NCBI GenBank assembly: GCA_035552595.1
Contig: DASZKZ010000013.1
Span: forward strand, 1-17,328
Reading direction: 5' to 3'
Origin: Aeolococcus sp035552595
Lineage (GTDB): Bacteria; Chloroflexota; Dormibacteria; Aeolococcales; Aeolococcaceae
DNA: 17,328 bases
Each line of letters begins with the position of its first letter. The first letter of the stretch is position 1. Positions 5,923-12,120 of this stretch are shown piece after piece. A program made the position numbers and the translations under genes. Under the pieces are notes generated by a model. It was not told the DNA's origin. It was given only the letters and a program-made list of their open reading frames with translations, and searched no databases.

Positions 5923-7152
5923 TCACCGGGCGGCGTCCAGCCCCGCCTCGAGCTCGGCGCGCAGCACCGTCTCGTCCTCGATGCCGACGCTGAAGCGCAG
6001 CAGCCCGTCGGAGATGCCCAGGGCCTGACGGGCCTCGGGGCTGAGGTGGCGGTGCGAGGTGGTGGCGGGGTGGCTGACGGTGGTGCCGACATCGCCGAGG
6101 CTGGGGGCGAGGCGGATCCCACCCATGGCTCGGACCACGCGCCCCGCCGCCGGCCGCCCGCCGCGTACCTCGAGGCTGAGCATCGGACCGGTGCCGCGAG
6201 GCAGCAGCCGGCGGGCCAGCGAGCCCTCGCCCGCGCCCCGAACCGCGGGGTGGTGGACGGCGGCGAGGGCCGGATGCCCGTCCAACGCAACGGCCAGGGA
6301 CGCCGCCGTGGCGCTGCCACGCTCGACACGCAGCGGCGCGGTGCGCAGCCCGCGCTGGGTGAGCCAGGCATCGAACGGGGCCAGCACCGCCCCGAGCGCC
6401 CGGCTGGTCGAATCCAGCCAGCCGGCCGCCTCGCTCCCGTCGGCGGCGAGAGCCACGCCGCCGAGCACGTCGCTGTGACCGCCCAGGTGCTTGGTCAGGC
6501 TGTGCATGACCAGGTCGGCGCCGTGGGCGAGCGGTTGGAAGAGAAAGGGCGTGGCGAACGTGCTGTCGACGAGGCAGACGGCGCCGCACCGGTGAGCCGC
6601 CGCCGCCACCGCGGGCACGTCCACCACCGCGATCAGCGGGTTGGTGACCACCTCGACCACCACCAGCGCGACATCGGTGCCGGCCACCCCGGCGACCAGC
6701 TCCCCGGCGTCCGCCGCCGCAGTGTCGGGCGGGAGATCCACCACCGTGGTGGTCACCCCCAGAGCGGCGAGGGGACCGAGAAGCAGCGCCTCGGTGCCTC
6801 CGTACGAGGGCCGCACCAGCACCACCCGCCGCCGCCCGCTCATCACCGCCGCGCTGACCAGGAGAAGCAGCGCCGCCTGCCCGCTGGCGGTCACCCGGGC
6901 GGTGGGAGTCGCTCCGCCCGGCGGCGTCTCCAGCGTGGCCAGCGTCGCCTCCAGCAGGCCCACGCTCTCGCTGCCGTAGCGGCGGTATGCCCGAGGGTCC
7001 CCCTCGATCGCCGCGTCGAGAGCATCGAGGTCGGGATACGACCGCACCGAAGACAGCGACGGCGGGGCGACGAGGTCAGCCCCCGCCGAGCCCGCCGCGC
7101 GCAGAGCACCCGCGCGGATGGCCGCGAGGTCGATGTCCTCGCCGGGATTCAC
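5923..7152 (-). CDS. Cys/Met metabolism PLP enzyme (cystathionine gamma-synthase/lyase-like)
   Basis: This is a 409-residue fold-type I PLP enzyme of the cystathionine gamma-synthase, gamma-lyase and methionine gamma-lyase group. YRRYGSESV (57-64) corresponds to the cofactor-contacting Tyr/Arg region. ASGQAALL (89-96) is the PLP phosphate loop. VDSTFATP contains D196, which pairs with the PLP nitrogen, and HSLTKHLGGH contains K221, the PLP lysine. Family members move sulfur between cysteine, cystathionine and homocysteine. With the CysM-like enzyme in the same operon it could provide transsulfuration in either direction, and sequence alone does not decide which. The GTG start overlaps the enolase stop as GTGA, which sets the start. 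Confidence 0.9.
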   Translation of the reverse strand: MNPGEDIDLAAIRAGALRAAGSAGADLVAPPSLSSVRSYPDLDALDAAIEGDPRAYRRYGSESVGLLEATLATLETPPGGATPTARVTASGQAALLLLVSAAVMSGRRRVVLVRPSYGGTEALLLGPLAALGVTTTVVDLPPDTAAADAGELVAGVAGTDVALVVVEVVTNPLIAVVDVPAVAAAAHRCGAVCLVDSTFATPFLFQPLAHGADLVMHSLTKHLGGHSDVLGGVALAADGSEAAGWLDSTSRALGAVLAPFDAWLTQRGLRTAPLRVERGSATAASLAVALDGHPALAAVHHPAVRGAGEGSLARRLLPRGTGPMLSLEVRGGRPAAGRVVRAMGGIRLAPSLGDVGTTVSHPATTSHRHLSPEARQALGISDGLLRFSVGIEDETVLRAELEAGLDAAR

Positions 7153-8480
7153 CGCCCCGCCGCCGGTCCCGCGGCGGACGGCGCCGCCACGGCGCTCCCC
7201 GCCAGGAGCCGGAACGCGGAGCGCCCGGCGTACCGACCTGCCGTCCCCAGCTCGGTCTCGACGCGCAGCAGCCGGTTGTACTTGGCGACGCGCTCCGAGC
7301 GTGAGGGCGCCCCCGTCTTGATCTGGCCGGCATTGACCGCAACAGCGAGGTCGGCGATGGTGGTGTCCTCCGTCTCCCCGCTGCGGTGGCTGATCACCGA
7401 GGCGTAGTCGTGGGCGGAGGCCAGCGCGATGGCATCGAGGGTCTCCGTCAGCGTGCCGATCTGGTTGACCTTGACGAGCAGCGCGTTGGCCACGCCGCGC
7501 GCGAAGCCTTCTCGCAATCTGGCCGCGTTGGTCACGAAGACGTCGTCGCCCACCAGCTGCACCCGCGAGCCCAGCCGCGCCGTCAGCGCGCTCCAGCCCT
7601 CCCAGTCGTCCTCGGCCATGCCGTCCTCGATGGAGACGATCGGGTAGCGCGCCACCCACGTCGCCCAGAGCTCGATCAGCTCGGCCGACTCCAGCACCCG
7701 GCCCTCACCACGCAGGTGATAGCGACCGTCCGAGTACAGCTCGGAGGCGGCGGGATCCAGCGCCAGCGCCACTTCGTCACCGGCCCGGTAGCCCGCGCGC
7801 GAGATGGCTTGAAGCAGGACCTCGATCGCCTCCTCGTTGTGACGCAGGCTGGGCGCGAAGCCCCCCTCATCGCCCTGCCCGGTGGTCTCGCCACGCTCGT
7901 GGAGCACCGCGCGCAGCGCGTGAAAGCACTCGCTTCCGGCGCGGAGCGCATCAGCGAACGTGGCGAATCCGAGCGGGGCCAGCATGAACTCCTGGAAGTC
8001 GACGCTGGTCTGGGCGTGCAGGCCGCCGTTGAGCACGTTGAGCAGCGGCACCGGAAGCACGTGAGCGTCGTCGCCGCCGAGGTGGCGATACAGCTCCACA
8101 CCCTGGGAGGCCGCCGCCGCGTGCGCGCTCGCCAGGCTCACGCCGAGGATGGCGTTGGCGCCGAGGCGACCCTTGTTGTCGGTGCCGTCCAGCTCGATGA
8201 GCACCGTGTCGAGAGCCCGCTGGTCGAGCGCGTCGATGCCGATCACCGCGGCAGCGATCACCCCGGTGACGTTGGCGACGGCGGTGCGCACGCCCTTGCC
8301 TCCGTACCGCTGCGGGTCTCCATCGCGCAGCTCCACCGCCTCGTGCGCTCCCGTGCTCGCCCCGCTGGGGACCAGCGCCCGTCCCGAGTGGCCACCGCCG
8401 ACGCGCACCCTCACCTCCAGGGTGGGATTGCCACGCGAGTCGAGCACCTCGAGCGCGTCCACCGCCTCGATCCTCGTCAC
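7149..8480 (-). CDS. eno: Enolase (phosphopyruvate hydratase)
   Basis: Enolase interconverts 2-phosphoglycerate and phosphoenolpyruvate in glycolysis. Family marks in order are LDSRGNPT near the start, the mobile loop PSGASTGAHEA, NVLNGG and VDFQEFM, GDEGGFAPS, SIEDGMAEDDW, VGDDVFVTN, the catalytic lysine in LLVKVNQIGT, ISHRSGETEDT and IKTGAPSRSERVAKYN. The length (443 residues) is slightly above average because of an Ala/Pro-rich tail. I chose the GTG at 8480 because GAGGGG (8490-8495) lies nine bases before it. The in-frame GTG at 8489 touches that same site, which makes it a poor start. The stop overlaps the next gene. Confidence 0.96.
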   Translation of the reverse strand: MTRIEAVDALEVLDSRGNPTLEVRVRVGGGHSGRALVPSGASTGAHEAVELRDGDPQRYGGKGVRTAVANVTGVIAAAVIGIDALDQRALDTVLIELDGTDNKGRLGANAILGVSLASAHAAAASQGVELYRHLGGDDAHVLPVPLLNVLNGGLHAQTSVDFQEFMLAPLGFATFADALRAGSECFHALRAVLHERGETTGQGDEGGFAPSLRHNEEAIEVLLQAISRAGYRAGDEVALALDPAASELYSDGRYHLRGEGRVLESAELIELWATWVARYPIVSIEDGMAEDDWEGWSALTARLGSRVQLVGDDVFVTNAARLREGFARGVANALLVKVNQIGTLTETLDAIALASAHDYASVISHRSGETEDTTIADLAVAVNAGQIKTGAPSRSERVAKYNRLLRVETELGTAGRYAGRSAFRLLAGSAVAAPSAAGPAAGR

Positions 8481-8505
8481 GGTGCGCACCCCCTCATGGT
8501 GCTCC

Positions 8506-9168
8506 TCACACCGGCACCCTCTTCACCACAAAGCTGCGCGCCAGCTTGTCGTGCCAGCCCTGCCGGCGCGAGTCCCAGCCGGCCGAGAGCAGGCCGATCA
8601 GGGCGATGAGGCCGGCGATCGATCCCACCGCGGGCACCAGCCCCACCACCCCGGGCGCCCAGAAGATGGCCGCGCGCAGGAAGGCACGGCCGGCCGGCAG
8701 CCGGCCGCCGTCCTCGGCGCAGACCACGAAGGTGCCCATGGCGAGCTGGCCGGCGGTGCGGCCGAACCAGGCCACCAGGCCGCCGAAATACAGGGCGCTC
8801 ACCACCGCCCCGAGCACCCCGACCACGACAAACCGGTTGGACAGGTCGGCAGGCAGCGCGGCCGCGGCGTGGCCCGGCGTCGCCGGGTGGTCGCGGTAGA
8901 ACTGCGCCACCGGGACGTAGAGCCAGGGGATGCTCACCGGCGCCTCGAGAACGAACAGGATGATGATGTCGAGGATGTAGCCGAGGGCTCGCCAGAGGAA
9001 GGAGGCGTACACCAGCCCCGGGCCGGGTCCGCGCGGCCGCAGGCCCGTGGGGGGCGGGGCCGCCGGGTAGCCGCCCCCCGAGATCGAGGTGGGCGCGATC
9101 GGGTACGCCGGCGCCGCTGGGATCATCTCCGGCTCCCCGGGCCCGCCGGGCGGAGGCTGCGCGCTCAT
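8506..9168 (-). CDS. RDD-family membrane protein
   Basis: This 220-residue protein has a Pro/Gly-rich cytoplasmic N-terminus (about 1-50) followed by an RDD domain. WRALGYILDIIILFVL is the first membrane segment with its leading arginine and internal aspartate. A second hydrophobic segment covers VVVGVLGAVVSALYFGGLVAW, then GRTAGQLAMG, a typical RDD loop. A hydrophobic stretch near the end precedes GWHDKLARSFVV, the usual RDD C-terminal motif. The family is a membrane protein of mostly unknown or transport-related function. Its ATG overlaps the stop of the M20 gene (ATGA), and enolase starts 25 bases downstream. Confidence 0.88.
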   Translation of the reverse strand: MSAQPPPGGPGEPEMIPAAPAYPIAPTSISGGGYPAAPPPTGLRPRGPGPGLVYASFLWRALGYILDIIILFVLEAPVSIPWLYVPVAQFYRDHPATPGHAAAALPADLSNRFVVVGVLGAVVSALYFGGLVAWFGRTAGQLAMGTFVVCAEDGGRLPAGRAFLRAAIFWAPGVVGLVPAVGSIAGLIALIGLLSAGWDSRRQGWHDKLARSFVVKRVPV

Positions 9169-10547
9169 CCCATCTCCACGGCGATCTCGTCCCAGAGGCG
9201 GGCGAGCACCCGGATGCCCATGGCGTACTGCTCGAGATCGAACTTCTCGTTGGGGGCGTGGATCTGATCGTCGGGCAAGCCCACCCCCACCAGCACCGAC
9301 TGCATGCCGAGAACTCGCTGGAACACCTCGACCGGAGGGATCGAACCGCCCTCGCGAATGATCACCGGGTCCTTGCCGAAGACCGCCGCCATCGCCCGCG
9401 ACGCGGCGCGCACCGCCGGATGGTCCGCCGGGGTGATCACCGGGTTGCCACCCTCGCGGACCGTCACCTCGGAGGTGACCCCGGGCGGCGTCGCGGCGCG
9501 CAGCGCCGAGGCCACCAGCTCGCCGATCACCTCGGGCCTCTGGGCGGGCACCAGCCGGCAGCTGATCTTGGCGCCGGCGTGGGCGGGGATGATGGTCTTG
9601 GCCCCGGGCCCCTGGTAGCCGCCCCAGATCCCGTTGATCTCGAGGGTGGGACGCACCCAGCGGCGCTCCAGATCCGTCCAGCCCTCCTCCCCCACCGTCT
9701 CGCCGATGCCACCGGCTGTACGCCGGAACTCGCTGTCGTCGAAGGGCAGCGAGCGGTAGGCGTCGCGCTCCGCGGCGGTCGGCTCCACGACATCGTCGTA
9801 GAAGCCGGGAACGGTGACCCGTCCGGTGCGCGGGTCCTTCAGGGAGGCGAGCATCCGCGCCAGCGCCTCCACAGGGTTCTGGACGGCGCCGCCGAAGAGA
9901 CCGGAATGGAGGTCGAGGCTGGGGCCGCGCACCTCCACCTCGACGCCGGCGAGGCCGCGCAGGCCCACCGTCAGCGAGGGCACGCCGCGCGCGAAGATGC
10001 CCGTGTCGGAGATCACCGCGACGTCCGCGGCCAGCCGCTCTCGCATGCTCTCCACGAGCCGCTCGAAGTGGACCGAGCCGATCTCCTCCTCACCCTCCAC
10101 GAGCAGGCGCAGGTTGACGGGCAGCTCCCCGCGGGTGCGCCGATGCGCCTCCACCGCCTTGAGGTGCATGTGCACCTGCCCCTTGTCGTCGACGGCGCCC
10201 CGTGCGTAGAGGCGGCCGTCGCGGACCTGCGGCTCGAACGGTGGAGAGAGCCACTCCTCGAGGGGATCGACGGGCTGCACGTCGTGGTGCCCGTACACCA
10301 GCACGGTGGGCCGGGCCGGGTCGACCAGCCGTTCGGCGAAGACCGCCGGGTGGCCGCCCGTCTCCACCAGCTCGACGGTGGAGAAGCCGGCCTCACGGGC
10401 GGATGCGGCCAGGTGTTCGGCGTTGCGACGCACGTCGGCGGCGTGCTCGGGCTGGGCGGAGATGCTGGGGATGCGGAGAAGCTCGATGAGCTCGTCGACG
10501 AATCGCGACTGGTGGGCGGCGCAGTAGCCGTCGAGGTCGTCGTTCAC
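9165..10547 (-). CDS. M20-family dipeptidase/carboxypeptidase
   Basis: This is a 460-residue cytosolic zinc peptidase similar to the CNDP/dipeptidase branch of M20. Metal-site motifs are VYGHHDVQPVD (H87, D89), ARGAVDDKG (bridging D120), LVEGEEEIGS (catalytic E153 with neighbour E154), a later ISDTG, and HAPNE near the C-terminus as the last histidine ligand. The lid/dimer domain starts around LHSGLFGGAVQNP. It likely cleaves dipeptides or removes C-terminal residues. I chose the GTG at 10547 because TACGCT lies six bases before it and the protein then begins like its family. A GTG at 10598 would add 17 low-complexity residues. It is the first gene of the minus-strand operon. Confidence 0.92.
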   Translation of the reverse strand: MNDDLDGYCAAHQSRFVDELIELLRIPSISAQPEHAADVRRNAEHLAASAREAGFSTVELVETGGHPAVFAERLVDPARPTVLVYGHHDVQPVDPLEEWLSPPFEPQVRDGRLYARGAVDDKGQVHMHLKAVEAHRRTRGELPVNLRLLVEGEEEIGSVHFERLVESMRERLAADVAVISDTGIFARGVPSLTVGLRGLAGVEVEVRGPSLDLHSGLFGGAVQNPVEALARMLASLKDPRTGRVTVPGFYDDVVEPTAAERDAYRSLPFDDSEFRRTAGGIGETVGEEGWTDLERRWVRPTLEINGIWGGYQGPGAKTIIPAHAGAKISCRLVPAQRPEVIGELVASALRAATPPGVTSEVTVREGGNPVITPADHPAVRAASRAMAAVFGKDPVIIREGGSIPPVEVFQRVLGMQSVLVGVGLPDDQIHAPNEKFDLEQYAMGIRVLARLWDEIAVEMG

Positions 10548-10553
10548 CTGGGC

Positions 10554-10559
10554 AGCGTA
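10554..10559 (-). promoter_or_regulatory. Candidate -10 box for leaderless M20 gene and operon
   Basis: TACGCT on the minus strand ends six bases before the chosen GTG. No ribosome binding site is present for this start. It would be the main promoter of the nine-gene cluster. A convincing -35 box is not visible. Confidence 0.35.
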
Positions 10560-10696
10560 GCGGGGCGGTGGCGGCCAGCGCCGGACAGGAGTGGCCACTG
10601 CAGAGGTGCGAATCCGTGCACTGACGCGCTGTGGGGTGTACGGTCTGGCTCAGCGAGGTCTCTTCGTTCCATTTCACGTCCTTCCAGGAGATCCCC

Positions 10697-11107
10697 ATGG
10701 CTCTGCACGCCACCCCATCCGAGTCCGTCGAAGCCACCCGCGACCGCATCGTCGCGCTGGTGGAGAAGGGCCAGGGCGCGCGCCGCGCCACCGTCTCGGT
10801 GGACGAGACCCCTGTGGTTCTGGCCCTGCAGCTCCAGGCCATCGACAGCTTCGTGGAGATGATCCGGCTGCGCACCGCCCTGGCCGACAGGGACCGCCGC
10901 ATCGCCACCCTGACCGTGGGGCTGCGCACCTGGCGGGAGCGCACCGCGGTCGAGCAGGCCGAGCGGCGCCGCGACGCCGGTGAGGCGCGCGACCGCGAGC
11001 GCGAGATCATCAGCCTCCTCCACCAGCAGATGCAGATGGCCGACGCCGCCACCGCCGAGTTGGAACGCATCCGGGCGCTGCCCTGGTGGCGCCGGTTGAG
11101 GTCCTGA
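10697..11107 (+). CDS. Short coiled-coil protein of unknown function
   Basis: The 136 residues are not assigned to a known family. The start is well set by AGGAG (10686-10690) six bases before the ATG. Residues 10-45 have some helical and beta character (ATRDRIVALVEKGQGARRATVSV). From about residue 47 to 127 the protein is one long charged helix rich in Arg, Glu and Gln, probably a coiled coil. It ends in LPWWRRLRS, a Trp/Arg tail seen at the ends of some DNA-associated coiled-coil proteins. It has no signal peptide or membrane segment. It is transcribed divergently from the M20 operon across a 149-base gap. Confidence 0.75.
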   Translation: MALHATPSESVEATRDRIVALVEKGQGARRATVSVDETPVVLALQLQAIDSFVEMIRLRTALADRDRRIATLTVGLRTWRERTAVEQAERRRDAGEARDREREIISLLHQQMQMADAATAELERIRALPWWRRLRS

Positions 11108-11133
11108 GCGGGGCCAAGTACCTCGGATCACCC

Positions 11134-11162
11134 TTGCCCGAACGTGGCCGTGGGTCGATAAT
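11134..11162 (+). promoter_or_regulatory. Sigma-70-like promoter upstream of the Crp-type regulator
   Basis: TTGCCC (11134-11139) and GATAAT (11157-11162) are separated by 17 bases. Both elements are close to the vegetative consensus and lie in the 123-base gap before the regulator. The transcript would start near 11169 and carry a leader of about 60 bases. Confidence 0.55.
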
Positions 11163-11230
11163 GTGAGCAGGCCGCCGTGCCGTCCAGCATGAGCCGGCTC
11201 TGATGGATCGGGAACGACAGGACGGCCCTG

Positions 11231-11965
11231 ATGGACGACCAGAGCTCCTCCAGCCACCTCCGCAACCTCCCTCTTCGGGCACTTCCCGACGAGGCGCGAG
11301 GTCGCTTCCTGGCCGAGCTGACGCCGGTGACGATGCCCGTCAAGAAGGTGCTCTTCGAGCCCGCGGAGGAGGTCACCCACGTCTACTTCCCGGTCAGCGG
11401 GGTGATCTCGCTGGTGACGCCGCTCGAGGACGGCAACATCGTGGAGGTGGCCACCATCGGCAACGAGGGCATCGTCGGTGTCCCGCTGCGCGACGGCGGC
11501 TCGCTGGCCGTGCGCGCCATCTCCCAGGTCGCGGGCACGTCGCTGCGGATGAACGCCGACGCCTTCCTCGAGGAGCTGGCCAGGGAGCAGGCGGCGCGCG
11601 ACGTCGTGCAGAGCTACACCCAGGCGCTGTTCAGCCAGATCGCTCAGGCGGCGGCCTGCAACCGGCTGCACTCCAACGAGGAACGGCTCAGCCGGTGGCT
11701 GCTGATGAGCCACGACCGGGTGGGCCGGGACGTCTTCGACATCACGCACGAGTTCCTCGGCCAGATGCTCGGATCGCGGCGCGCCACCGTCACCCTGTCG
11801 ATGGGTGTTCTGCAGGCCGCGGGGCTGATCCGCTATCACCGCGGCCGGGTCACCATCCTCGACCGCGAGGAGCTCGAGGCGGTGTCGTGCGAGTGCTACG
11901 GCGTGATCCAGGCCGCCTTCGACCGCAACAACGTGGCCAGCCACAACGGGCACAAGCGCAACTAG
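11231..11965 (+). CDS. Crp/Fnr-family transcriptional regulator
   Basis: This is a 244-residue regulator. Residues about 25-130 form a cyclic-nucleotide-binding-like beta-roll (FEPAEEVTHVYFPVSGVISLV). A dimer helix follows at about 118-145. A winged helix-turn-helix is at about 165-212 (DITHEFLGQMLGSRRATVTL, then GLIRYHRGRVTIL). The phosphate cassette region (IGNEGIVGVPLRDGG) lacks the RSA-type signature of cAMP-binding Crp, so the ligand is unknown. A C-terminal SCECY (C220, C222) could bind metal or sense redox state. AGGA lies eight bases before the ATG. It is 266 bases upstream of the cyclic-di-GMP gene by start-of-gap to start codon reckoning of 155 intergenic bases plus leader, and it may control neighbours or itself. 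Confidence 0.92.
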   Translation: MDDQSSSSHLRNLPLRALPDEARGRFLAELTPVTMPVKKVLFEPAEEVTHVYFPVSGVISLVTPLEDGNIVEVATIGNEGIVGVPLRDGGSLAVRAISQVAGTSLRMNADAFLEELAREQAARDVVQSYTQALFSQIAQAAACNRLHSNEERLSRWLLMSHDRVGRDVFDITHEFLGQMLGSRRATVTLSMGVLQAAGLIRYHRGRVTILDREELEAVSCECYGVIQAAFDRNNVASHNGHKRN

Positions 11966-12120
11966 GCCCGAGGGAATCCCGCCCGCCGGCGCCACCGCGG
12001 GACGAGCGCGGCCCCATCGCTCAGGATGCTGTCACGGCTCGGTGACGGCCGGCGCCACATTTCCGGCTCGGAATCGCATATGGCGATCTGCCCGACCTTT
12101 GATGGCGCCCTGCGACATGC

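Noticed and set aside
5536..7407. Long plus-strand open frame of 623 codons
   Set aside because: It is antisense to the clear PLP enzyme and small gene; its protein is His/Arg/Gly-rich with no motif. GC-rich DNA gives such frames by chance.
9258..10862. Plus-strand open frame of 534 codons
   Set aside because: It is antisense to the M20 gene, which has a full set of metal-site motifs.
10544..11995. Minus-strand open frame of 483 codons
   Set aside because: It lies opposite the coiled-coil and Crp-type genes, both with ribosome binding sites or recognisable domains.
11977..12002. TCCCGC/GCGGGA inverted repeat after the Crp-type gene as a terminator
   Set aside because: The loop is 14 bases and there is no T-run.
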